Assembly (NCBI RefSeq): GCF_003597675.1
Contig: NZ_CP030827.1
Location: 2,976,001-3,040,000 of the forward strand
Source of the DNA: Neorhizobium sp. NCHU2750
GTDB taxonomy: Bacteria; Pseudomonadota; Alphaproteobacteria; Rhizobiales; Rhizobiaceae
Length of the DNA: 64,000 nucleotides
Direction: 5' to 3'
Position numbers and translations under genes: made by a program. This document shows, in pieces, positions 8,385-16,765 of the stretch. A model generated the notes under the pieces. It was not told the origin of the DNA and did no database searches. It saw only the letters and a program-made list of their open reading frames with translations. How positions within the stretch are numbered: position 1 is the stretch's first letter; every line of letters begins with the position of its first letter.

Positions 8385-9278
8385 TTGGACACACTCACCC
8401 GCATGCGCGCCTTCATCGACGTGGTTGAAGCCGAGGGCTTTTCGTCCGCGGCGCGGCGCACCGGACGGTCCAAGGCGCTGCTCTCCAAATATGTCCGCGA
8501 ACTGGAAGACGATCTCGGGGCGCTGCTGCTCAACCGCACGACGCGGCAGTTCTCGCTGACCGAGGCTGGCCATACATACTACCGCAGCGCCTCCGATATC
8601 CTGAAGGAGATCGACAACCTTGCCGACCTCGTGCGCGAGGGCAATTCCGACCTCAAGGGGCGCCTGCGCATCTCCGTGCCGCGCACGTTTATCGATGCCG
8701 ATGTCGGCCAGTGCATGATCGATTTCGCCAAGGCGCATCCGGACGTGCAGCTGGAAATCGTCGCCGACGACCGCTTCGTCGACCTGATCGAGGAGAATTT
8801 CGACCTCGCGATCCGCATCACCCGGCTGGAAGATTCCGGCATGATCGCCAAGAAGCTCAACGATTTCCGCGTCCATGCGGTCGCCACCGCCGATATCGTC
8901 GCCCAATATGGGCCTCTCGATCATCCGCAGCAGTTGAACAACGTGCCTTTCATCATCGACACCAATTCTCGCTGGCACAACAATATCCGCTTTATCGAGA
9001 AGGACGGATCGACGATCTCCGTCGGTGTTTCCGGGCCGATCGAGGTCAACAGTCCGCAGGCGACGCTGCGCGCAGCCCGCGCCGGGCTCGGCATCGCTAT
9101 CATCCCGGATTTCATTGCCAACCCGCATATCCATTCGGGCGAGCTCGTCACTCTTTTCGACGACTACATCATGAAGGATCGCGGCATCTACGCCGTCTAT
9201 CCGCACCGCCGCTACCTGCCCGCCAAAGTCAGGAGCTTCGTCGATTTCCTTGCCAACTGGTTCCGCCAGTCGCGCTAG
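8385..9278 (+). CDS. LysR-family transcriptional regulator
   Basis: This is a 297-residue LysR-type regulator with helix-turn-helix text FIDVVEAEGFSSAARRTGRS followed by KALLSKYVRELEDDLGALLL, and the family effector domain after residue 90. The start is TTG at 8385, chosen because TAGGAG lies eight bases upstream and because the reading MDTLTRMRAF matches the usual length before the first helix; ATG at 8403 would clip it. The neighbours are the DUF1007/NicO pair downstream (60 bp and more) and odc upstream. Target unknown. Confidence 0.9.
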   Translation: MDTLTRMRAFIDVVEAEGFSSAARRTGRSKALLSKYVRELEDDLGALLLNRTTRQFSLTEAGHTYYRSASDILKEIDNLADLVREGNSDLKGRLRISVPRTFIDADVGQCMIDFAKAHPDVQLEIVADDRFVDLIEENFDLAIRITRLEDSGMIAKKLNDFRVHAVATADIVAQYGPLDHPQQLNNVPFIIDTNSRWHNNIRFIEKDGSTISVGVSGPIEVNSPQATLRAARAGLGIAIIPDFIANPHIHSGELVTLFDDYIMKDRGIYAVYPHRRYLPAKVRSFVDFLANWFRQSR

Positions 9279-9368
9279 ACCGACAGAACACCTGGATCGA
9301 GGCAGAGCCGAAATTCCGTCTTATTCGAAGGGCATAGCGTGGAAATATCAACAGGGGCGACGGACCGG

Positions 9369-10013
9369 ATGCGACTGAGCGCAGTTACCATTGCTACGGC
9401 TGCATGCTGCCTCATGCCCCTCCCCGCCTTCGCGCATCCGCACATCTTCGTCGAATCGCGCCTGGAAGTGATCGCCGGCACCGATGGCAATGTTCAGGAA
9501 TTGCGCAATGTCTGGCGCTTCGACGAGGTATTCTCCTCCAGCGTGCTTCTCGACTTCGACAAGAATGCCGACCTCAAGCTGGACGAGCATGAACTTGCAG
9601 AGCTCGGCGAGACGATGCGGACCTCGCTCGCCGAGTTTCACTATTTCACCACGCTGACGCTGAATGGCGAGACGATCGGCGTCCGGAAGCCGGATGTCAT
9701 CCACACCACCTTCAAGGATAACCAGCTTCTCGTCTTCTTCGCCGTCAAGCCCGACAAGCCCATGCCGCTGAAGGGAAAGCTGACCTTCGGCATCTATGAC
9801 CCGACCATGTATACGGCAGTCGATTTTCCGTCCGATCAGGATCTGGTGGCCGACGGCCCGGCCTTCGCCAAATGCAAGCATCAGGTCGTGCGACCCGACC
9901 CGGATCAGGTGATCGCCCAGAACAGCTCGACGCTGACCGACGCCTTCTTCAACGATCCGACAGGCACCGACATGACCAAGCTGTTTGCCACGCGCCTGGA
10001 ATTGAGCTGCTGA
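9369..10013 (+). CDS. DUF1007-family periplasmic protein
   Basis: This protein of about 214 residues has a signal peptide (MRLSAVTIATAACCLMPLPA, cleaved near AFA-HPHIF) and the DUF1007 domain. The mature N-terminus HPHIFVESRLEV, with two early histidines, is the hallmark of the family and may bind metal. DUF1007 genes are regularly paired with NicO-family nickel/cobalt exporters, as here, where the next gene begins 11 bp downstream. A GTG at 9339 with GAAGGG upstream is an alternative start and would extend the signal peptide's n-region by ten residues. The mechanism is not established. Confidence 0.87.
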   Translation: MRLSAVTIATAACCLMPLPAFAHPHIFVESRLEVIAGTDGNVQELRNVWRFDEVFSSSVLLDFDKNADLKLDEHELAELGETMRTSLAEFHYFTTLTLNGETIGVRKPDVIHTTFKDNQLLVFFAVKPDKPMPLKGKLTFGIYDPTMYTAVDFPSDQDLVADGPAFAKCKHQVVRPDPDQVIAQNSSTLTDAFFNDPTGTDMTKLFATRLELSC

Positions 10014-10023
10014 GGGAAACGAT

Positions 10024-11091
10024 GTGCTGAAACCTGCAAGACCCGGTATTGGAACGGCTTTCGCGCTTGCGGCCATCGCGGCTCTTTGCCTTGCAGGCGC
10101 AGCCCATGCGCAATCGCCGCTGGGCGTGGGAACGGCAGAGCCTTCCTTTTCCGTCTCCGGCTCGTTTGCGCCCTATCTTGGCTGGATCAACTATTACCAG
10201 CAGTCCTTCTATCGCGCACTCACCAAGGCGCTGATCGCTATGCGGCATGACACCTATGCCATGAGCGGCCTGCTTGGCCTTTCCTTTGCCTATGGCGTCT
10301 TTCATGCCGCAGGCCCCGGACACGGCAAGGCGGTGATTTCCTCCTATATGGTCGCCAACGAGGTCGAGTTGCGCCGCGGCGTGGTGATTGCCCTCATCTC
10401 CTCGCTCCTGCAGGGACTGGTCGCCGTCCTCGTCGTCGGCGCCGCCTTCCTCGTCCTGCGCGGTTCAGGCATCACCATGACGGAAGCGACCTGGGCCATG
10501 GAAGTGGCAAGCTTCGCGCTCGTCGCGCTGTTCGGCGCCTGGCTTCTGGTCCGCAAGATCAGGGCACTCGGAATGCCGGCCGTCCGTATGGTCAGCCCGA
10601 GCCCGGCAACGGCCATGCTGTTCGACGGCCCGTCTGCCTCCCGCGACCCAACGGGCCTGAGCTTCAAGGCAGTCGAGATCGACGAACACGACTATCAGGG
10701 CGACGGTGATTATTGCGAGGCCTGCGGCGTCAGCCACATGCCCGACCCGACAATGCTCGGCGGCAAGGAGTTCAATCTCAAGGAAGCCTGGTCGGCCATC
10801 GTCGCCGTCGGCCTGCGCCCCTGCTCCGGTGCCATTCTGGTGATGAGTTTCTCGCTGCTGAACGGCCTCTATCTTGGCGGTATATTGTCGGTACTAGCCA
10901 TGTCACTCGGCACCGCCATCACCGTCACCCTTCTTGCCTCGCTCGCGGTCGGCGCCAAGGGCATCGCGGTGAAATTCGCCGGCCCCGGCTCAAAGACCGG
11001 CCGGCGCGTCGGCAACGCGATCGAGATCGGCGGCGCGCTTTTCGTGCTCATCGTCGGCCTGTCGCTGCTGGGCGCATCGCTTCAGTCCTGA
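10024..11091 (+). CDS. NicO-family nickel/cobalt (RcnA-like) transporter
   Basis: This 355-residue inner membrane protein has a signal-like N-terminus, then about six membrane segments. The metal-motif segment YGVFHAAGPGHGKAVISSY carries the HxxxxxH histidines of NicO/RcnA proteins, and a cytoplasmic loop around residues 215-245 is rich in acidic residues with His and Cys (EIDEHDYQGDGDYCEACGVS). It ends with the GLRPCSGAILV motif shared by the family. It probably exports Ni(II) or Co(II). GTG start with GAGGGA upstream. Its partner DUF1007 gene is immediately upstream. Confidence 0.88.
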   Translation: MLKPARPGIGTAFALAAIAALCLAGAAHAQSPLGVGTAEPSFSVSGSFAPYLGWINYYQQSFYRALTKALIAMRHDTYAMSGLLGLSFAYGVFHAAGPGHGKAVISSYMVANEVELRRGVVIALISSLLQGLVAVLVVGAAFLVLRGSGITMTEATWAMEVASFALVALFGAWLLVRKIRALGMPAVRMVSPSPATAMLFDGPSASRDPTGLSFKAVEIDEHDYQGDGDYCEACGVSHMPDPTMLGGKEFNLKEAWSAIVAVGLRPCSGAILVMSFSLLNGLYLGGILSVLAMSLGTAITVTLLASLAVGAKGIAVKFAGPGSKTGRRVGNAIEIGGALFVLIVGLSLLGASLQS

Positions 11092-11112
11092 GCCGAACAA
11101 TCAGGCCAGAGG

Positions 11113-11313
11113 TCAATGACGCCGCTGATAGCAAGCCCTGAGCCAGAATATCCAGAAGAAGCCGAGCATCAGCACGGCACCGACAATGACGGCAAGCACC
11201 GGCGAATACTGACCTATCCACAGAACCAGCGACGGCAGGAAATAGATCACCACCACCGCACCGATCAGGATCGCCGCCGCGGCAATGACCTGCGATTTCG
11301 TTTCAGGCGCCAT
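11113..11313 (-). CDS. Small two-TM membrane protein of unknown function
   Basis: This 66-residue protein is nearly all membrane: two hydrophobic segments at about 8-33 and 37-57, then a short basic tail (RACYQRRH). The start has GAGGGCAGGG upstream. It lies 14 bp behind a GNAT gene on the same strand and is probably the second cistron. I do not recognise a family. Confidence 0.62.
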   Translation of the reverse strand: MAPETKSQVIAAAAILIGAVVVIYFLPSLVLWIGQYSPVLAVIVGAVLMLGFFWIFWLRACYQRRH

Positions 11314-11327
11314 GCCCTGCCCTCTTG

Positions 11328-12017
11328 TCAGGAAGCGGCGATCTCGGAACGGATATCCTCAAGCCGGCGCTTCTGCTGTCCGTCCGCGTCGAAATTCTCC
11401 GGCGAAAGCCAGGCTTCGAACGCCGCCTTGATGACCGGCCATTCACCGTCGATCATCGAGAACCACGCCGTATCACGATTTGCGCCGCGCGAAATCACAT
11501 GCTGGCGAAAAACGCCTTCGAAAGTGAACCCATAGCGAACCGCCGTGACCTTGCTCGGCTCGTTCTCATTGTGGCACTTCCACTCGTAGCGCCGATAATC
11601 CAGATCGTCGAACACGTGTTTCGCCATCAGGTAATGCAGTTCCGTCGCCATCGGCGAGCGCTTCATGGCCGGGCCATGCGCCACGGAGCCCACTTCCACC
11701 ACGCCGTTCTTCGGGTCGGGGCGCATATAGCTCGCCATGCCGACGACCTTGCCGGTGGCGTTTTCGCGCGCCACCAGCGTCACGAAGCTCAGCTTGTCGC
11801 GGGCATTCTCGATCCAGGCGCCGAATTCATCCGCCGTCGAATAATGATCGTTGGGAAAATAGCGGATCAGCTCGTTGATCTGATTGGCACCGCCAAGCGC
11901 ATCCCAAAGTGCCTGCAGATGTTTGGCGCGATCGTAGGTTTCAAGCGTGATGAACCGCCCATGCAGTGTGACGGGCCCCGGAGCCGCAACTTTGTATGTC
12001 GTCAGATCGCGCATCAT
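11328..12017 (-). CDS. RimJ/RimL-type GNAT N-acetyltransferase
   Basis: This 229-residue protein belongs to the Acetyltransf_3 branch, which acetylates protein N-termini or small molecules. Visible marks are RFITLETYDRAKHLQALWDA near the start, the VGMASYMRPDPKNGVVEVGSV beta hairpin, and YRRYEWKCHNENEPSKVTA followed by RYGFTFEGVFRQH, which is the strongest family signature. A second Met directly follows the first, so the start is uncertain by one codon. Substrate is unknown. Confidence 0.87.
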   Translation of the reverse strand: MMRDLTTYKVAAPGPVTLHGRFITLETYDRAKHLQALWDALGGANQINELIRYFPNDHYSTADEFGAWIENARDKLSFVTLVARENATGKVVGMASYMRPDPKNGVVEVGSVAHGPAMKRSPMATELHYLMAKHVFDDLDYRRYEWKCHNENEPSKVTAVRYGFTFEGVFRQHVISRGANRDTAWFSMIDGEWPVIKAAFEAWLSPENFDADGQQKRRLEDIRSEIAAS

Positions 12018-12267
12018 GGTCTCCTCGCTTTGATGTCAGAGGCTTACGTGAACGAAGATCGCGAGGCAATCTCGGCCGTGGCTCCGCGACGGATCCAGAG
12101 AGCACGAAGATAGGAGCCAGCACGCAAGCCTGTTTGCCTCGATTGTGCCAATCAAATCCACAGGAGTTTTACTCTCTCTTAGCATCGTCAATATTTTGTC
12201 GCGGGCTGCATATTGTTCTTCCCCGAAATAGTGTTCTAGTGAAACAAGTTTCGCCGAGAATCGCCCA

Positions 12268-12579
12268 ATGCCCGTAAAACTTCCGCAGACGGAACCTATA
12301 GACCCACGCCTGTTATCTTTTCTTGGACAGGTGGCCGTCAACCGGGGACATCTTCTTTTGTGCGAAGAAGATTATGAAATCCTCGAGGATGAAAGCTTCT
12401 TTCGCGATGCCGCGCGGCGTGGGCTTGTGACGGTTGATCAGGGAGGAGAATGGTCGTCCGGTGCAATCATCTCCATCACCCGGCATGGCCGTGCGCTCAT
12501 CGGCGAACCGGAACGGCAGGGCTTCTGGAAGAGGCTTGAACTGATGTTTCGTCAGCGCAGCGGCGGCACCGGCGCTTGA
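12268..12579 (+). CDS. Hypothetical protein
   Basis: This 103-residue protein is soluble and mixed-charge, with no signal peptide or membrane segment. The middle (LLCEEDYEILEDESFFRDA) is acidic, and the C-terminus is basic (RLELMFRQRSGG). The segment AARRGLVTVDQGGEWSSGAIISITRHGRALIG, across its length, looks like a winged-helix second half, so a DNA-binding or restriction-accessory role is conceivable. The ribosome site is weak. Codon use matches the neighbours, so it is probably real. I do not recognise it. Confidence 0.55.
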   Translation: MPVKLPQTEPIDPRLLSFLGQVAVNRGHLLLCEEDYEILEDESFFRDAARRGLVTVDQGGEWSSGAIISITRHGRALIGEPERQGFWKRLELMFRQRSGGTGA

Positions 12580-12661
12580 GGTCGGCGGAGCCCGCGCCCC
12601 GGCACGCACTCTCACTCGCCTGTTCGTCCCTGAGAAAGTCGGCTTCCCTCTCGTCCCCACC

Positions 12662-13393
12662 CTAAGCGGCCGGAGACGCAACCTTGGCCGCAGAAACCGT
12701 AGCATCGATATGATCGATCAGCGCATCGGGCAGATTGAGACGACCGGCAAGCAGATCGAGATAGCCGCGCTCCGCCCGCGTATCGGGATCGATCGTCAGC
12801 CGGGTCGCGGTATAGAGCTCCACCCTCTGCTCTTCCGTGCGCGCAGCCGCAACAAGGTCGTCCAGATCGACCGGATTGGCGAGTTCCTCGGCGATGAAGG
12901 CTTCCGCCTCGGCACCGAGATCGACCGCATGGATCTTCTCCATGATATTGGCCCGCTCGGCTTGATCGATATGGCCGTCTGCCCGGGCAGCAGCAATCAT
13001 CGCCTTGACCAGCGTCAGCGCAAAATCGTTCGAGAGCTGCGGCGACTGGAGGCTGAAAGCGCTATCCGGCGGCGGTAAAGCGATCGGTTCACGCGCCATG
13101 GCATCCGGCTGCGGCGCCGCCTGCGGAGACTGGCCGGACTGGTAATTTCTGTAGGCGAGATAACCGAGACCCGCCACCGCTGCGATACCGCCGATGGTGA
13201 CCGCATTGCCGGCAAACTTGCGGCCGGTCTTCGTGCCCAGGATGGCGGCAGCAATGCCGGCGGTCTTCAGGGGATTGTTGCGTGCGATATCGGTGATCTG
13301 ACCTGCCCAGTCCTTCGACGGCCCGCTACCGGTGGATCTGCCGCCCGCCTGAGCTCCAAGGAACTGGTCGAGAAGTTTCTTCGCATCGAACAT
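12662..13393 (-). CDS. DUF533 / TerB-like inner membrane protein (YebE-like)
   Basis: This 243-residue protein has an N-terminal segment MFDAKKLLDQFLGAQ, a glycine-rich hydrophobic stretch (AVTIGGIAAVAGLGYLAY) near residue 65-83, and a C-terminal DUF533 domain with the TerB-like helical bundle: KAMIAAARADGHIDQAERA is the acidic metal-binding motif shared with TerB. E. coli YebE is the best-known relative and is induced by envelope stress. It stands alone between convergent and co-directional genes. Exact role is not known. Confidence 0.85.
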   Translation of the reverse strand: MFDAKKLLDQFLGAQAGGRSTGSGPSKDWAGQITDIARNNPLKTAGIAAAILGTKTGRKFAGNAVTIGGIAAVAGLGYLAYRNYQSGQSPQAAPQPDAMAREPIALPPPDSAFSLQSPQLSNDFALTLVKAMIAAARADGHIDQAERANIMEKIHAVDLGAEAEAFIAEELANPVDLDDLVAAARTEEQRVELYTATRLTIDPDTRAERGYLDLLAGRLNLPDALIDHIDATVSAAKVASPAA

Positions 13394-13439
13394 CGATATC
13401 TCCCTTTGGTTGAAATATACCGGGAGATAGGAAGCAAAA

Positions 13440-13462
13440 CGCGGGAAAACAATTTTCCCGCG
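13440..13462 (-). terminator. Rho-independent terminator of eda
   Basis: CGCGGGAAAA at 13440-13449 and TTTTCCCGCG at 13453-13462 form a perfect 10-bp stem with a three-base loop. On the minus strand TTTTGCTTCC follows. It is 60 bp past the eda stop. Confidence 0.8.
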
Positions 13463-13521
13463 CAGCAGATAACGAAATTGTCAGAAGCCGGGCGCAGTCA
13501 CACGGCCGCCCCCCCGTGACG

Positions 13522-14160
13522 TCAGGCCTTCAGCGCAAAGGCTTCGGAAGCAAGCTTGGTAATGCCGGCCCAGTCGCCTGCAGCCACCAGTTCCTTCGGG
13601 GCAACCCAGGAACCGCCGACGCAGATGACGTTCGGCAGCGACAGGTAGTCCTTGGCGTTTTTGAGCGAGATGCCGCCGGTCGGGCAGAACATCGTGCCGG
13701 CGAGCGGCGACGAAAGAGCCTTCAGCATCGGCGCGCCACCAGCCTGCTCGGCCGGGAAGAACTTCATCACGTCGTAACCGTTTTCGCGAAGCTTCATCAC
13801 TTCGCTGGCCGTGGCCGAACCGGGCAGAAGCGGAACCGGAGAATCCTTGGCGGCGGCAAGCACGCCATCGGTCACGCCGGGCGATACGATGAAGGTCGAG
13901 CCAGCCTTGACGGCGGCATCCCAATCGCGTGCGTTGAGAATGGTACCGGCACCGACATTGGCGCCTTCGACTTCCTGGGCGACGGCCTTGACGGCATCGA
14001 GTGCTGCCGGCGTGCGCATCGTGATTTCGATTGCCCTGAGGCCACCGGCGACCAGTGCCTTGGCAAGGCCCACAGCCGACTTGGCGTCCTCGACGATCAG
14101 CACCGGCACAACCGGTTGCAACTTAAGGATCGACAGCAGCTTCTCGGTCTTGCTCACCAT
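13522..14160 (-). CDS. eda: KDPG/KHG aldolase (2-dehydro-3-deoxy-6-phosphogluconate aldolase)
   Basis: This 212-residue enzyme splits 2-keto-3-deoxy-6-phosphogluconate into pyruvate and glyceraldehyde 3-phosphate, the last step of the Entner-Doudoroff pathway. Lys133 in VMKFFPAE forms the Schiff base and Glu45 in AIEITMRT is the acid/base residue; both fall at the same numbers as in the E. coli enzyme when the ATG at 14160 is used. GGGAGA lies seven bases upstream of that ATG, whereas the reading frame stays open further upstream without family similarity. A strong terminator follows. Related sugar-acid genes (GMC dehydrogenase, transaldolase) are elsewhere in the window. Confidence 0.94.
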   Translation of the reverse strand: MVSKTEKLLSILKLQPVVPVLIVEDAKSAVGLAKALVAGGLRAIEITMRTPAALDAVKAVAQEVEGANVGAGTILNARDWDAAVKAGSTFIVSPGVTDGVLAAAKDSPVPLLPGSATASEVMKLRENGYDVMKFFPAEQAGGAPMLKALSSPLAGTMFCPTGGISLKNAKDYLSLPNVICVGGSWVAPKELVAAGDWAGITKLASEAFALKA

Positions 14161-14319
14161 ATCGGTGTCTCCCATAAAACGATTGAAAATATGGAGCCCG
14201 GAAATAAACTCCGGCACCGTCATTGTCGAGAAAAAACCGTCCGGTGCGACAGAACGCATTTTCCAAACGTCATCTTTGCATTAGCTTAAGCCAGATGTTC
14301 CAAGACAGGCGTAGGTAGT

Positions 14320-14817
14320 ATGGCCAAGGAAATCGAGCGGAAATACCTGGTACGCAACGATGGCTGGCGCTCGCAGGTGTCGTCCTCCTCGAGTTTCCTG
14401 CAGGCCTACATCGCGTCGGGAAAGGATCGCTCCGTCCGTATCCGCATCATGGATGAGGAGCGGGCGCGGTTGACCATCAAGATTGGCCGAAATCTCTTTG
14501 CCCGTGACGAGTTCGAATACGACATCCCGCTCTCCGACGCGCGGGAAATGTCGGTACAGGCGCTGGGCGTCGTGCTGGAAAAAACCCGCCACCGGGTACC
14601 CTTCGGCGATCACGTCTGGGAAGTCGATGTCTACGCGGGCACCTATGACGGCCTCGTCGTTGCCGAAGTCGAAATCGCAGACGAAAAGGACCAACCCGCC
14701 ATTCCCGACTGGATCGGCCAGGAGATCACCGGTGACCGGCGCTATTCCAACGTGACCATGGCCACGGAGGATCTGAGCGAGGAATTGCTGAATGGCCTAT
14801 CGTTTAAGACCGGCTGA
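14320..14817 (+). CDS. CYTH-domain protein (probable inorganic triphosphatase)
   Basis: This 165-residue protein is a single CYTH domain. The ExExK signature is intact at the start (EIERKYLV), and the alternating charged strands of the triphosphate tunnel follow (SVRIRIMDEERARLTIK, EFEYDIP, WEVDVYAG, VVAEVEI). CYTH enzymes cut inorganic triphosphate or other triphosphorylated compounds with a divalent metal. The 3' end overlaps the CHAD-domain gene by 26 bp, so the two are translationally coupled. Elsewhere the two domains are often fused in one protein. Confidence 0.9.
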   Translation: MAKEIERKYLVRNDGWRSQVSSSSSFLQAYIASGKDRSVRIRIMDEERARLTIKIGRNLFARDEFEYDIPLSDAREMSVQALGVVLEKTRHRVPFGDHVWEVDVYAGTYDGLVVAEVEIADEKDQPAIPDWIGQEITGDRRYSNVTMATEDLSEELLNGLSFKTG

Positions 14818-15778
14818 GCCTTTTACTGCCGAGGTTCGCGCAGTGGCCCGCGATCAGCTCGCAAAGGCGATCGATTATCTCGAGCATCAGCCCGATGGAC
14901 CACACGAGGCCATTCACGATGCCCGCAAGCGCTTCAAGCGTGTCCGCGCCCTCTATCGGCTGATCGAGCCTGGAAACCCTGATTTCCAAGCGCGCGAAAA
15001 TGCCCGGATCCGCGATATCGCCCAGTCCCTGTCTGCCGTGCGTGATGCAACGGCGCTCGTCGAGACCGTCCACTATCTTGCCGGCTTCACTGCCTCGCCG
15101 GAGGAGAGCAAGGCACTTCAGATTGCCCATGACGCCCTTGCTGCAAGGCGGGATCGCATAGCCACGGAAGAACATGATCTGCCCGCCAGGATGTTGGCCG
15201 CCGCGCAGGGTTGCCGGGAGGCCATGGCGGCGCTCGATCAGCTTGAACTGCCCGATGCGCCACGCAAGACGGCACGGCTTCTCGGCAGGGCCTGGCGCAA
15301 GCACTTGCGCAAGGCACATTCAGCACTCGACGCCTGTAATGATCATGGCAATGCCGAAACCTATCATGACCTGCGCAAATGCGGGCAGACCTACTGGATG
15401 CACCTTTCCCTGCTGCGCGATATCTGGCCCTCCGCCATGCTCGCCAAGCAGGCCGAGTGCAAGACACTGATAGACCTGCTCGGCCATGAGCATGACCTGT
15501 CTGTCCTGACCGCAGCCATCAACGAGCAGCCCGGCCTGTTCGGCAACGGCGATACGCTCGCCCGCCTGCTTGCCGCGATCATCAACCGTCAGCAGATCCT
15601 GAGGCGAAAGGCATCCGACCTCGCCCATGAGATCCTTGCCGAACGGGCGGAAGTCGAAAGCAGCCTGATCGACCTTCTATGGCAGCGGGCCGCCAAAGCT
15701 CCCGCCGGCAAACAACGCGGCAACAACAGAAATGCCGGCAGTCCCCAGCAAGAATCCGCGTTGCGCAGTGCGCGATAG
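14792..15778 (+). CDS. CHAD-domain protein (polyphosphate-associated)
   Basis: This 328-residue protein is a CHAD domain, a helical bundle with many conserved histidines and basic residues that binds polyphosphate. Seen are EAIHDARKRFKRVRALYRLI, the first HxxRxxxKRxR helix, and the duplicate-like ETYHDLRKCGQTYWMHLSLL plus LLGHEHDLSVLTAAI. The start lies inside the CYTH gene, in another frame, with GAGGAATTGC upstream. The pair may act on polyphosphate or triphosphate pools. The last 20 residues are low complexity. Confidence 0.9.
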   Translation: MAYRLRPAEPFTAEVRAVARDQLAKAIDYLEHQPDGPHEAIHDARKRFKRVRALYRLIEPGNPDFQARENARIRDIAQSLSAVRDATALVETVHYLAGFTASPEESKALQIAHDALAARRDRIATEEHDLPARMLAAAQGCREAMAALDQLELPDAPRKTARLLGRAWRKHLRKAHSALDACNDHGNAETYHDLRKCGQTYWMHLSLLRDIWPSAMLAKQAECKTLIDLLGHEHDLSVLTAAINEQPGLFGNGDTLARLLAAIINRQQILRRKASDLAHEILAERAEVESSLIDLLWQRAAKAPAGKQRGNNRNAGSPQQESALRSAR

Positions 15779-15796
15779 CGCTGTATTTGAGCCCGC

Positions 15797-16753
15797 ATGA
15801 CAGACAATCAGATCACATCGCGGCCGGCACCGGCCGAGGCGGCAGCCAATGGCGCCCTGGTGGCGGCACTTTACCACTTCGCCCGCTTCGAGCGGTTCGA
15901 AGCCTTTCGCGCCCCGTTGCAGGCCTTCTGCGATGACAATGGCATCAAGGGCACGCTGCTGATCGCCCGCGAAGGGATCAACGGCACCGTCGCCGGCACC
16001 GATGATGCGATCGCACGCCTCATCGCCTTCCTGCATGCCCAGCCGGAGTTTACCAGGCTGGAGCACAAGGAAAGCCGTGCATCGAAAATGCCCTTCCTGC
16101 GCATGAAGGTGAAGCTGAAGAAAGAGATCGTTACGATGGGTGTCGAAAATATCGATCCCAATCGCATCGTCGGCACCTATGTCGACCCGAAGGACTGGAA
16201 CGCGCTGATCTCGGATCCGGAAACCATCCTGATCGACACGCGCAACGACTACGAGACGGCGATCGGCATCTTCAAGGGCGCGGTCGACCCGAACACGAAG
16301 ACCTTCCGCGAGTTTCCGGACTGGGTGAAGAACAATACCGGCCTGCACAACAAGCCGAAGATCGCCATGTACTGCACCGGCGGCATCCGCTGCGAGAAGG
16401 CGACCGCCTTCATGAAGGAACAGGGCTTCGACGAAGTCTATCATCTGAAGGGCGGCATCCTCAAATATCTCGAGGAAGTGCCGCAGGAAGAGAGCCTGTG
16501 GGAAGGCGCCTGCTTCGTCTTCGACGAACGCGTCTCGGTCGAGCACGGCCTGAAGGAAGGCAATCACAAGCTCTGCCACGCCTGCCGCAACCCGATCACC
16601 GCCGAAGAGGTCACCTCGCCGAAATACGAGGAAGGCGTCTCCTGCTCCAACTGCTACGACAGCCGTACCGAGGAGGACCGTCTGCGCTATCGCCAGAGGC
16701 AGCACCAGATCGCCCTCGCCAAGAAGCGTGGCCTCAGGCATATCGGCAGCTGA
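15797..16753 (+). CDS. trhO: tRNA uridine(34) hydroxylase TrhO (rhodanese-related)
   Basis: This 318-residue enzyme makes 5-hydroxyuridine at position 34 of tRNA using oxygen. The order is an N-terminal UPF0176/acylphosphatase-like domain (residues 20-115), a rhodanese domain with active-site cysteine 193 in [12 protein letters not shown], and a C-terminal Cys-rich segment (LCHACRNPI...VSCSNCYDS) that probably binds zinc. Length and motifs match E. coli YceA. It begins 18 bp after the CHAD gene and may share that transcript. The next gene converges with a gap of only 12 bp. Confidence 0.93.
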   Translation: MTDNQITSRPAPAEAAANGALVAALYHFARFERFEAFRAPLQAFCDDNGIKGTLLIAREGINGTVAGTDDAIARLIAFLHAQPEFTRLEHKESRASKMPFLRMKVKLKKEIVTMGVENIDPNRIVGTYVDPKDWNALISDPETILIDTRNDYETAIGIFKGAVDPNTKTFREFPDWVKNNTGLHNKPKIAMYCTGGIRCEKATAFMKEQGFDEVYHLKGGILKYLEEVPQEESLWEGACFVFDERVSVEHGLKEGNHKLCHACRNPITAEEVTSPKYEEGVSCSNCYDSRTEEDRLRYRQRQHQIALAKKRGLRHIGS

Positions 16754-16765
16754 TCGGGCAGGCCA

